From NCBI GenBank assembly GCA_963802095.1, contig CAWDHI010000004.1, positions 36,847 to 100,846 of the forward strand: 64,000 bases of DNA, given 5' to 3'. The DNA is from CAVVEQ01 sp963802095. Lineage in GTDB: Bacteria > Chloroflexota > Anaerolineae > Anaerolineales > Anaerolineaceae. A program made the position numbers and the translations under genes. The notes under the pieces were generated by a model. The model was not told where the DNA came from and ran no database searches. It saw only the letters and a program-made list of their open reading frames with translations. Shown here piece by piece: positions 1-7,797 of this stretch. Each line of letters opens with the position of its first letter. Positions within the stretch are counted from its first letter, which is position 1.

Positions 1-725
1 CAGGCGCGCGAGAGCTGCAGGACCGCCAGGTTGTTGCGGTTGGTTTGGGGTTACCGGTGGTTGCGTCCTTCCTGGCCAAACTGACCCACGCTCCCAATAT
101 GACCATCCTCTTCGAGCTTGGTGTGATCAATCCCCAGCCCATCCACACTGGCGTGGGGTTGGCGGATCCGCGGGTTTGGTACCAGGCGGAAGTGCTCAGC
201 AGCTTTGTAGATATCCTCGGCAGCATTCTGCACGCAGGACGCGTGGATGTGGGCTTCCTGGGCGGCCTGGAGACGGATAAATACGGAAACCTGAACACCA
301 CCCTGGTTGGCGACTCGCGCGGCAAATTCCGTCACATGGTGGGCAGCGGCGGAGCCAATGATATTGCCTCCTGCGCCCAGCGCACCGTGATCATCATCCG
401 CCACGAAGCCCACAAACTTCAGGAAGCGATCAGTTTCATCACCAGTCCCGGGTTTTTAACCGGCGGCGATAGCCGCCAGCAAGCCGGCTTGCGGGGCGGA
501 CCCAACCGGGTGATCACCAACAAGGCGATCTTCAAATTTAACGAATCCACCCATGCGATGGAATTGGTTTCCATCCATGCAGGGAACACCCTGGAGGACG
601 TCCTCCAGACAATGGGGTTCACCCCTGTGGTACCCAATGAGGTTCCGTTCACTGATCCCCCCTCACCGGAACAGGTGCGCATGATCCGCGAGGTGATCGA
701 TCCACAGCGGATCTATATGGGTTAA
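1..725 (+). CDS. CoA-transferase beta subunit (glutaconate/3-oxoacid CoA-transferase type), 5' truncated by window edge
   Basis: The frame is open from base 3 with no stop, so the gene begins upstream of the window; a TTG at 45 lies inside conserved sequence and is unlikely to be the start. About 240 residues are visible. The sequence has the family-I CoA-transferase beta-subunit look: a central stretch with VDVGFLGGLETDKYGNLN and a glycine-rich MVGSGGANDIAS segment, as in GctB-like proteins. These enzymes move CoA between carboxylic acids in the cytoplasm through a glutamyl-CoA intermediate, normally as an alpha/beta heteromer, so the alpha subunit should lie just upstream. The substrate cannot be read from sequence; glutaconate, 3-oxoadipate or a related dicarboxylate are options. 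A ferredoxin follows after 29 bases. Confidence 0.8.
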   Translation, partial: GARELQDRQVVAVGLGLPVVASFLAKLTHAPNMTILFELGVINPQPIHTGVGLADPRVWYQAEVLSSFVDILGSILHAGRVDVGFLGGLETDKYGNLNTTLVGDSRGKFRHMVGSGGANDIASCAQRTVIIIRHEAHKLQEAISFITSPGFLTGGDSRQQAGLRGGPNRVITNKAIFKFNESTHAMELVSIHAGNTLEDVLQTMGFTPVVPNEVPFTDPPSPEQVRMIREVIDPQRIYMG

Positions 726-754
726 TTCATTGGAAGAAAAGGAATATTGAATAT

Positions 755-937
755 ATGCCGTATGTGGTAACCAGCGAGTGCATCCTGTGCGGAGCCTGTG
801 TTTCGGGCTGCGAAAGCGATGCGATCACAGAGGGAGAAACCCAAGCCCATATCGATGTGGAAATTTGCGTCGAGTGCGGTACCTGCGCCGCCAATTGCCC
901 TTCTTCAGCGATCGTGTGGGAGGATGAGACACCTTAA
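755..937 (+). CDS. 2[4Fe-4S] ferredoxin
   Basis: A 60-residue clostridial-type ferredoxin. Two cluster motifs are seen: C9-x2-C12-x2-C15-x3-C19 and C38-x2-C41-x2-C44-x3-C48 followed by P49. Eight cysteines in this spacing bind two low-potential [4Fe-4S] clusters. The protein is a soluble electron carrier. It sits between a CoA-transferase and an IclR regulator, so its redox partner may be an enzyme encoded upstream of the window. An AAGGAA box lies about nine bases before the ATG. Confidence 0.9.
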   Translation: MPYVVTSECILCGACVSGCESDAITEGETQAHIDVEICVECGTCAANCPSSAIVWEDETP

Positions 938-974
938 TAGCTGCTTCGATTACCGGGGTTTTTGAGAAACCAAG

Positions 975-1748
975 ATGAAAAAAGAGTACACGGAATATAA
1001 CGTGAGGGCGATCGAGCGGGCTTTGCAGATCCTGGATGCCTTCGATGCCAGGCACCCCGATCTTGGGTTGACAGAAATCGCCCAGCGGGTGGGACTGCAC
1101 AAAGCAACCACCCACCGCATCGTGGCAACACTGCTCAATTCCGGTTACCTGGATAAATGCCCTGATGGGCAAAAATACCGCCTGGGGCTGCACCTGGCCG
1201 GACTGGGCTCGCTGGTGACCAGCCAGATGAATGTGCGCCGTGACAGCCTGCCCTATATGCAGAAATTGTGCGAAAAATTTAAAGAGGCTTGTGATCTTTG
1301 CATACTTGATGATGGAGAAGTTCTCTATGTTGAAGTTCTCCGCAGCAATCACGCTTTGAATATCGCCGCCGCGGTAGGTCAGCGTTTACCTCTCCACTGC
1401 ACCGCCTCAGGGAAAATATTCCTGGCGCATATGGCTCCGGAGCAAAGAGATAAATATCTCACCCCGCCGCTGAAGGCGTTCACCGCCCATACGATCACGT
1501 CCATCCCGGAACTTCAAAATCAATTCGTAGAGGTCCTGAAGAACGGGTACGCGATGGATGACGAGGAGCTGGAAGTAGGCATCCGGGCGATCTCTGCTCC
1601 AGTTTTCGATCAAGAAGGCAAAGTGGTCGCGGCAGTTAGCATCCCCAGCCCGACCAGTCGAATGTCCGACGAACGCATCACCCTGGTTAAGGCGGGACTA
1701 TTGGAAACAGCCGCCCAGTGCTCCCGAAGTCAGGGTTGGGTTGGATAA
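975..1748 (+). CDS. IclR family transcriptional regulator
   Basis: 257 residues, normal for the family. An N-terminal winged helix-turn-helix (about residues 8-70, with LTEIAQRVGLHKATTHRIVA) is followed by the IclR effector-binding domain, recognisable by GQRLPLHCTASGKIFLA around residues 136-152. IclR proteins bind small organic acids and control nearby catabolic operons. Here the gene lies between the CoA-transferase/ferredoxin pair and malic enzyme, so those are the likely targets (inference). An ATG is used at 975; the stop overlaps a possible TTG start of the malic enzyme frame at 1741, although a better malic enzyme start lies downstream. Confidence 0.9.
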   Translation: MKKEYTEYNVRAIERALQILDAFDARHPDLGLTEIAQRVGLHKATTHRIVATLLNSGYLDKCPDGQKYRLGLHLAGLGSLVTSQMNVRRDSLPYMQKLCEKFKEACDLCILDDGEVLYVEVLRSNHALNIAAAVGQRLPLHCTASGKIFLAHMAPEQRDKYLTPPLKAFTAHTITSIPELQNQFVEVLKNGYAMDDEELEVGIRAISAPVFDQEGKVVAAVSIPSPTSRMSDERITLVKAGLLETAAQCSRSQGWVG

Positions 1749-1812
1749 TTCATATATTGGATTCAAATCACGCGATCCAAACCCAATAATATCAAGTGGA
1801 ACCGAGTTACCT

Positions 1813-3111
1813 ATGACACCAATCACCAAAAAAGCAGCCCTGGCATACCACTGCCTCAACGGCGTGCCTGGCAAGATCGAGATCATCCCTTCCAAGCCAT
1901 TGGAGACTCAATTCGATCTCGGGCTGGCGTATACTCCTGGTGTGGCCTACCCCGTTCTGGAGATAGACCGCGACCCGCTCCTCGCCTATGAGTACACCGC
2001 CAAGGGCAACCTCGTTGCCGTGATCTCCAACGGGACAGCCATCCTGGGACTGGGGAACCGCGGTGCGCTGGCAAGCAAGCCGGTCATGGAAGGTAAATCC
2101 GTCCTCTTCAAGAAACTCGGCGGTCTCGATAGCATGGATATCGAGATCGATTCGGAAGACCCGGAAACGGTCATAACGGTGACCGCCGCCATCGCGAAAA
2201 CTTTTGGCGGGATCAACCTGGAGGATATCCGCTCGCCGGAATGCTTCCATATTGAACAGGAGCTTCAAAAGAGGTTGGATATTCCGGTTTTCCACGATGA
2301 CCAGCACGGCACGGCCATCATCCTGGGGGCTGCACTGCTCAACTCCCTTGAGATAACAGGCAAGAAGGTCGATCAGATCAAGGTCGTCTTTTCCGGCGCC
2401 GGGGCAGCCGCCCTTGGCTCCGCTGCGCTTCTCCTATCCCTCGGAGTTCCCCGGGAGAACATCTGGATGTGCGATGTGGACGGCCTGGTCTTCAAAGGGC
2501 GCAGGCAGGGGATGTTCACCGAAAAAGAAAGATATGCGAATGGTGAAAAACCGGCAAAATTGGGAGAAGTCCTGGAAGGCGCGGATATGTTCATCGGTCT
2601 TTCGGTGGGCAACATTGTTACCCCCGAGATGTTGAAAAGAATGAGTGCCAATCCGGTGATCTTTGCCATGGCGAACCCGGACCCCGAGATTACGTTCGAC
2701 AAAGCCAAAACAGCCCGGCCGGATGCCATCGTCGGCACGGGACGCTCGGATTTCCCCAACCAGGTCAACAACGTCCTCGGATTTCCCTATATCTTCCGCG
2801 GCGCGCTCGACATCCGCGCCAAGACCATCAACACCGAAATGAAGTTGGCCGCCAGCCGCGCCCTGGCTGAACTGGCTAAGGAGCCCGTACCGCCTCCCGT
2901 ACTCCAAGCTTACGGGCTGAACCGCCTGAACTTTGGACCGGATTATGTGATCCCCAAACCCATCGACACTCGCCTGATCCTTTGGGAAGCGCCAGCAGTG
3001 GCGCAGGCTGCAATTCTAACCAGAACCGCGCGAATCGATCTTGACCTCGCGAAATATCGGGAGAAACTGGAAGCGCGTATCGACCGGCAGGAAAGAGAGG
3101 CTATCCGATGA
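1813..3111 (+). CDS. NAD(P)-dependent malic enzyme (oxaloacetate-decarboxylating malate dehydrogenase)
   Basis: 432 residues from the ATG at 1813; the frame can be extended to a TTG at 1741, but that extension resembles no malic enzyme. The protein has the bacterial malic enzyme N-terminal motif LAYTPGVAYPVLEI, the metal-site region FHDDQHGTAIILGAAL, and a Rossmann NAD(P) motif FSGAGAAALGSAALLL. It converts malate to pyruvate and CO2 with reduction of NAD(P) in the cytoplasm. Its stop overlaps the start of the fumarase alpha gene (ATGA), so malate made from fumarate by the next two gene products could feed directly into this enzyme. Confidence 0.93.
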   Translation: MTPITKKAALAYHCLNGVPGKIEIIPSKPLETQFDLGLAYTPGVAYPVLEIDRDPLLAYEYTAKGNLVAVISNGTAILGLGNRGALASKPVMEGKSVLFKKLGGLDSMDIEIDSEDPETVITVTAAIAKTFGGINLEDIRSPECFHIEQELQKRLDIPVFHDDQHGTAIILGAALLNSLEITGKKVDQIKVVFSGAGAAALGSAALLLSLGVPRENIWMCDVDGLVFKGRRQGMFTEKERYANGEKPAKLGEVLEGADMFIGLSVGNIVTPEMLKRMSANPVIFAMANPDPEITFDKAKTARPDAIVGTGRSDFPNQVNNVLGFPYIFRGALDIRAKTINTEMKLAASRALAELAKEPVPPPVLQAYGLNRLNFGPDYVIPKPIDTRLILWEAPAVAQAAILTRTARIDLDLAKYREKLEARIDRQEREAIR

Positions 3112-3980
3112 AAGATCTCACCACTGAAATCCTGGAACTGATCCGCCGCACTTCCACCGACCTGCCGGTGGATATTGAAAAACGCCTAAGGGATGCCCGC
3201 GATAGCGAAGTGCCTGCTTCCGCTGCCAGAAAGGCGATGGATACCATCCTCGCGAATGTGGAGATGACCCGCCGGGATTCCACCCCCATCTGCCAGGATA
3301 CCGGCACACCTCTATTTTTTGTGAAACTCCCGGATGGCTGGAAACCGCGCGAAATCCGTAATTGGATCCGGGCTGCGATCTCCGAGGCCACCCGGTTAAC
3401 CTACCTGCGCCCGAATGCCGTCGATTCCCTCAGCGGGAAGAATTCAGGCGATAACCTGGGGTCCAAGTATTTCCCCACAATCCATTTTGAGGAGATAGAC
3501 GAAGGTGATCTGACCATCGATCTCATTCTTAAGGGAGGAGGATGTGAAAATGTTGGCGCGCAATACTCCCTCCCGGATGACCGCTTGAAAGCCGGGCGGG
3601 ACCTGGAAGGCGTTCGCAGGGTCGTTCTGGATGCGGTCAACCGTGCTCAGGGGGAGGGCTGCGCGCCAGGATTCCTGGGGGTTGCCATTGGAGGGGATCG
3701 CGGCACGGGTTTTATTGCCTCCAAGGAGACTCTCATCCAGACTCTGGACATAAAAAATCCGGATCCTGTGCTGGAAACCCTGGAAAACCGTATCACCACG
3801 GAAGCCAACCAGCTTGGAATTGGTCCAATGGGGTTTGGCGGAAATGCCACCGTTTTGGGCACGCGGATCACCTCCGAGCACCGCCTGCCAGCCTCCTATT
3901 TTGTTACCGTCTCCTACATGTGCTGGGCTTACCGCCGCCGGAAAATGATCGTCCACGACGGTCAGGTCACCTACGCATAA
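3108..3980 (+). CDS. Class I fumarate hydratase / tartrate dehydratase type, alpha subunit
   Basis: 290 residues. It matches the N-terminal (alpha) half of class I Fe-S hydratases. The three cysteines expected to hold the oxygen-sensitive [4Fe-4S] cluster are C62 (in PICQDTG), C146 (in GGGCENVG) and C185 (in GEGCAPGFLG). In two-subunit enzymes the beta partner is encoded next door, as here. The fold family covers fumarase, L(+)-tartrate dehydratase and mesaconase; the adjacent malic enzyme favours fumarate to malate, but sequence alone does not settle it. The start overlaps the malic enzyme stop by four bases, implying translational coupling. Confidence 0.9.
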   Translation: MKDLTTEILELIRRTSTDLPVDIEKRLRDARDSEVPASAARKAMDTILANVEMTRRDSTPICQDTGTPLFFVKLPDGWKPREIRNWIRAAISEATRLTYLRPNAVDSLSGKNSGDNLGSKYFPTIHFEEIDEGDLTIDLILKGGGCENVGAQYSLPDDRLKAGRDLEGVRRVVLDAVNRAQGEGCAPGFLGVAIGGDRGTGFIASKETLIQTLDIKNPDPVLETLENRITTEANQLGIGPMGFGGNATVLGTRITSEHRLPASYFVTVSYMCWAYRRRKMIVHDGQVTYA

Positions 3981-3992
3981 AGGATGGATATC

Positions 3993-4613
3993 ATGGATAA
4001 ACAAATCTCCCTACCCTTTTCAGACGCTGCAGTTAAAGATCTGCAGGTAGGCGAATCCATCCTGCTCTCCGGCACCCTTATCACTGGCCGGGATGCCGCC
4101 CATAAATGGCTGACAGATTGCTTCATTCACCACAAAACTACCGTAACCCAGGAGGATCAGCGCATATTCGAAGAACTTCGCGGGATCCTTGCCGGCGGCG
4201 CGATCTATCACTGCGGACCAGTGGTGGCGGGGTTGGAGACAAAAGTATATCGTTTTGTAGCCGCAGGCCCCACCACAAGCATTCGCGAGGAACCTTACCA
4301 GGCCGAAGTGATGAAGATCCTGGGATTGAAAGCGGTTATCGGCAAGGGTGGAATGGGCAACCGCACCCTGCAGGCCTTCCGGGAAAACCCCGGGGTGTAT
4401 TTGCATGCCATCGGTGGGGCTGCCTCGCTGATCGCGAAATCGGTGGAGGAAGTTATCGGGGTTTACAAGCTGGAGTTCGGCGTCCCGGAGGCGATGTGGG
4501 TCATCCGGGTCCGGGATTTCCCCGCAGTGGTGACCATGGATTCGCACGGTCAGAGTCTTCATGCGGATGTCCGCACCAGGTCGTCCGCCATGCTGGAAAA
4601 ACTGCTTTTTTGA
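3993..4613 (+). CDS. Class I fumarate hydratase / tartrate dehydratase type, beta subunit
   Basis: 206 residues from the ATG at 3993. An in-frame ATG at 3984 lies within the AGGA ribosome-binding box (3981-3984), so 3993, eight bases beyond it, is the better start. The protein carries the beta-subunit signatures: VGESILLSGTLITGRDAAH near the N-terminus, YHCGPVV, and GKGGMG followed by HAIGGAASL. With the alpha subunit it forms the hydratase active site. It is the last gene of the malic enzyme-hydratase run; the next gene has its own -10 box. Confidence 0.9.
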   Translation: MDKQISLPFSDAAVKDLQVGESILLSGTLITGRDAAHKWLTDCFIHHKTTVTQEDQRIFEELRGILAGGAIYHCGPVVAGLETKVYRFVAAGPTTSIREEPYQAEVMKILGLKAVIGKGGMGNRTLQAFRENPGVYLHAIGGAASLIAKSVEEVIGVYKLEFGVPEAMWVIRVRDFPAVVTMDSHGQSLHADVRTRSSAMLEKLLF

Positions 4614-4674
4614 TCCGATCCACCTGCAGGGGGTTCGAGTCCGCGCGGAGTTAGTTCCCTTCTTTCCCAACGGG

Positions 4675-4680
4675 TATAAT
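4675..4680 (+). promoter_or_regulatory. Putative -10 box for the second iclR gene
   Basis: A perfect TATAAT lies 28 bases before the TTG start at 4709. No good -35 element is seen at normal spacing, as might be expected for an activator-dependent or autoregulated promoter. The 95-base gap after the hydratase gene supports a separate transcript. Confidence 0.45.
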
Positions 4681-4708
4681 TAAATATCTAAACCGTTGGG
4701 AGGGTGAT

Positions 4709-5491
4709 TTGAGCGAATCGATCCGTGCTGTTGAACGCGCCCTGGATGTTCTCCAGTGTTTCTCCATGCAAACGCCTGAGCTAAATATGACCCAGATATC
4801 CGAGAGAGTGGGCATGCATAAAAGCACCGTCCACCGCTTGCTGGCCACACTGGAAAAAAGACACTTCGTGGAACGCAATCCCATCACCGGGCTCTACCGC
4901 CCGGGCATCCGCTTCCTGCAGCTGGCATACCTGACCCAGGAGAGTAACGATATCCGCCGGATCGCCATGCCGTTCATGCAGCGGCTTTGCGCGCAGTACC
5001 TTGAGAATGTGAACCTTGCGGTGCTTGACGGATCTGACGTGGTCTTTATCGAGATCACGGAAGGATCCCAGCAGATCAAGCTGGCCGCCTCACCCGGGCA
5101 GCGCCTCCCTGTTTACTGCACCGCATCCGGAAAGGCAATCATCGCGTTCCTCCCTGCCGATAGGATCGAGAAAATTCTCGATGCTGGTATTCAAGCTCAC
5201 ACCAGCTGCACCCTGACCTCGCGCGAGGAGATCCTGGAAAATTTGAAATCTGTGCGGAAAGATGGCTTCGCTCTAGACAAGGAAGAATTGGAGGAAGGCA
5301 TCAATGCTGTGGCAGCTCCCATCCTGGATAAAGAGAACCATCCCATCGCATCGATCTCGGTGGCCGGACCTGCCTACCGGTTGACAAATGAAAGGATGTT
5401 GGAGATCGGCCCGGTGGTGAGGAAAACCGCGGATGAAATCTCGAATGAGATCGAGCGCACCCCTGGTCCCTGGAGATTCCCGGGAAATTAA
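4709..5491 (+). CDS. IclR family transcriptional regulator
   Basis: 260 residues starting at TTG 4709, chosen because GGGAGG (4698-4703) is five bases upstream. It has an N-terminal winged HTH (MTQISERVGMHKSTVHRLLA) and an effector domain with GQRLPVYCTASGKAIIAF. It is clearly related to the other IclR protein at 975-1748 and the two flank the malic enzyme/hydratase genes, suggesting duplication or paired control of the cluster. Its effector is unknown. A strong terminator follows at 5518. Confidence 0.9.
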   Translation: MSESIRAVERALDVLQCFSMQTPELNMTQISERVGMHKSTVHRLLATLEKRHFVERNPITGLYRPGIRFLQLAYLTQESNDIRRIAMPFMQRLCAQYLENVNLAVLDGSDVVFIEITEGSQQIKLAASPGQRLPVYCTASGKAIIAFLPADRIEKILDAGIQAHTSCTLTSREEILENLKSVRKDGFALDKEELEEGINAVAAPILDKENHPIASISVAGPAYRLTNERMLEIGPVVRKTADEISNEIERTPGPWRFPGN

Positions 5492-5517
5492 CCGCCATTA
5501 GTTCGCTAATAAATTGT

Positions 5518-5554
5518 CGCGGGAGAACAATTCTGTTCTCCCGCGTATTTTTTC
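5518..5554 (+). terminator. Rho-independent terminator
   Basis: A perfect 12-bp stem (5518-5529 with 5534-5545), four-base loop ATTC, then a T-rich tail. It ends transcription of the plus-strand organic-acid region and separates it from the converging arabinose operon. Confidence 0.9.
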
Positions 5555-5585
5555 AAGAGCTAAAGAACCAATCGTCTTAATCCTG

Positions 5586-7091
5586 CTACAACCCTTTTGC
5601 CAGGGTGTAATACAGATCATTCCAGCGAAGCTTATCCTTGAACTCTCCAATTTTGGTGTTCTCATCGATCAACAGGAACTCGATCCCGGCCATGTCGGCG
5701 AAATCCTGCAGGTGCTCCGCAGTAACCGCGTAACTGAAGCTGGTATGGTGGGCCCCACCGGCGTAGATCCAGGCCTCTGCTGCGGTTTTCAGATTTGGCC
5801 GGGGCAGCCACAGCGCGCGCGCCACGGGCAGCTTGGGCAGAGGTTGGTCTGTTTTTACCACATCGACCACATTAGCCACCATGCGGAAGCGTTGACCCAT
5901 GTCCATCATCGAAGCACCAATGGCGGGACCTGTGTTGGCGTCGAAGATCAAGCGCACCGGGTCCGCCTTGCCGCCAATGGAAAGCGGCAGAATCTCCAGC
6001 CTGGGTTTGGTGGCTGCGATCGACTCACAGATCTCCAGCATGTGCGCCCCCAGCACCTTATCCCCGCTAGAGCTAAAATGATACGTGTAATCCTCCATAA
6101 AGCTAACCCCGCCGGGTACCCCGGCGGTCATAACCTTCATCGCCCGGACCAGCATGGAGGTCTTCCAGTCCCCCTCCGCCCCAAAACCAAAGCCATCCCC
6201 CATCAACCGCTGGACCGCCAAACCCGGCAATTGGGACAACCCGTGCAGATCCTCAAAAGTGGTTGTGAATGCCTGAAATTTCCCCGTCGATAAGAATTGC
6301 CGCATCCCCGCTTCGATGCGTGCCCCCTCCCGCAGGCTGGCGTGCTTCGCCCCGCCTGGTTTCAGTTCGGAGGCGACCTCATAGGTCGAAAGATACTCCT
6401 CTACCAGCCTTTCGATTTCACCATCCGGAACCTCATGGATAACTTTCACCAGATCCCCCACCCCATAGCCGTGCACCTCATACCCCAGTTTGATCTGCGC
6501 CTCCACCTTGTCCCCCTCGGTGACGGCCACATCGCGCATGTTATCCCCGAAGCGGGCGATCTTCGCTCCCTGCCAATCCGCCCAGGCAGCTGCGGCACGC
6601 ACCCACACGCCCAGCTTCTGCTGAACGTCTTCATCCTGCCAGTGCCCGACAACCACCTTGCGTTCCAGACGCAGCCGGCTGCCGATGAACCCGAACTCCC
6701 GGTCACCATGCGCTGCCTGGTTCAGGTTCATGAAGTCCATGTCGATCTCCGCCCAGGGGATCTCGCGGTTGAACTGGGTGTGCAGGTGGGCGAATGGCTT
6801 TTTCAACAGGCTCAACCCCGCAATCCACATCTTGGCGGGGGAAAAAGTGTGCATCCAGGTGATCAACCCAATGCAGGCATTGGTTGAATTTGCCTCCAGG
6901 CAAAGCTCACGGATCGACTCCGACGTTGTCAGCACCGACTTGAAAATAACCCGTACGGGTATGTGCCCGCAGATACCAAGGGCTGTGGCGATCTCCCGCG
7001 AATGGTCTGCCACAGTTTTGAGCGTTTCCGGCCCATAAAGATGCTGACTGCCGGTCACAAACCACACTTCGTACTGTTTTAAGTCGATCAT
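5586..7091 (-). CDS. araA: L-arabinose isomerase
   Basis: 501 residues from the ATG at 7091, which has a strong GAGGAG box; an in-frame start at 7124 is less likely because known AraA proteins begin close to the EVWFVTGSQHLYG motif seen here at the N-terminus. Family landmarks include TWMHTFSPAKMWI and MEDYTYH. The enzyme interconverts L-arabinose and L-ribulose in the cytoplasm and needs a divalent metal. It is the last gene of the minus-strand arabinose island, downstream of araB and araD. Confidence 0.97.
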   Translation of the reverse strand: MIDLKQYEVWFVTGSQHLYGPETLKTVADHSREIATALGICGHIPVRVIFKSVLTTSESIRELCLEANSTNACIGLITWMHTFSPAKMWIAGLSLLKKPFAHLHTQFNREIPWAEIDMDFMNLNQAAHGDREFGFIGSRLRLERKVVVGHWQDEDVQQKLGVWVRAAAAWADWQGAKIARFGDNMRDVAVTEGDKVEAQIKLGYEVHGYGVGDLVKVIHEVPDGEIERLVEEYLSTYEVASELKPGGAKHASLREGARIEAGMRQFLSTGKFQAFTTTFEDLHGLSQLPGLAVQRLMGDGFGFGAEGDWKTSMLVRAMKVMTAGVPGGVSFMEDYTYHFSSSGDKVLGAHMLEICESIAATKPRLEILPLSIGGKADPVRLIFDANTGPAIGASMMDMGQRFRMVANVVDVVKTDQPLPKLPVARALWLPRPNLKTAAEAWIYAGGAHHTSFSYAVTAEHLQDFADMAGIEFLLIDENTKIGEFKDKLRWNDLYYTLAKGL

Positions 7092-7126
7092 TCTATTTCT
7101 CCTCTGCCTGTTTACATCATCCATTT

Positions 7127-7768
7127 TTACTGACCATACACATTCAAATAGCGGTCGTGTAATTTCTTCACGTCCTCATCCGCGATATCTTCCGGCGTGC
7201 CGATCTGCATTGCCAGCCAGACGGTCGCCGCCGTATCCTCGGTCATCACCGCCGCCTTGACCGCAGTGCGGGCATCCTTGCCGATCGTGAAAACCCCGTG
7301 CTTCTTTAGCAGAACAGCGGGCGAGCTTCCAATGCTCTCCACCACCAATTTGCCGATGGCTTCATCGCCGATCAGGGCAAAGTCGGCGCAGGGGATGGGA
7401 CCCCCGAACTCATCTCCCATCGCGGTCAACACGCAGGGGATCGGTTTACCCACGGCGGCGAAAGCAGTGGCGTAACGAGAATGGGTGTGCACGACGCCAA
7501 AAACATCCGGTCGGTGCTTGTAGATATAAAGGTGGCTAAAAACATCCGAAGAAGGCTTGAATCTACCCTCGACAACCCTGCCTTCCGCATCCACCACCAC
7601 CATGTGCTCGGGGGTGAGATCTTCGTAGCGGATACCGCTGGCTTTGATCGCCACCAACCCGCTCTGCGGGTCGCGCGCGCTCACGTTGCCGCCGGTCCAA
7701 ACCACCAGGTTATTCCGCGGCAGTTCCTGATGCAGCACAGATAATTCTTCTCTCAGTTCTTCAAGCAT
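7127..7768 (-). CDS. araD: L-ribulose-5-phosphate 4-epimerase
   Basis: 213 residues from the ATG at 7768, preceded by AGGAGA; a longer start at 7801 overlaps the araB stop but lacks a ribosome-binding site. The class II aldolase fold is shown by TGGNVSARD near the N-terminus, SSDVFSHLYIY, and the metal-binding HTHSRYATAFAA. It converts L-ribulose 5-phosphate to D-xylulose 5-phosphate, which enters the pentose phosphate pathway. It lies between araB and araA. Confidence 0.95.
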   Translation of the reverse strand: MLEELREELSVLHQELPRNNLVVWTGGNVSARDPQSGLVAIKASGIRYEDLTPEHMVVVDAEGRVVEGRFKPSSDVFSHLYIYKHRPDVFGVVHTHSRYATAFAAVGKPIPCVLTAMGDEFGGPIPCADFALIGDEAIGKLVVESIGSSPAVLLKKHGVFTIGKDARTAVKAAVMTEDTAATVWLAMQIGTPEDIADEDVKKLHDRYLNVYGQ

Positions 7769-7797
7769 TCCCTCTCCTAATTTCTTCCTAATCACCA

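Noticed and set aside
1741..1812. TTG 1741 as the malic enzyme start
   Set aside because: The added 24 residues match nothing in the family and ATG 1813 gives the usual N-terminus.
5514..6293. Plus-strand open frame opposite araA
   Set aside because: It begins inside the terminator and is antisense to a clear L-arabinose isomerase.
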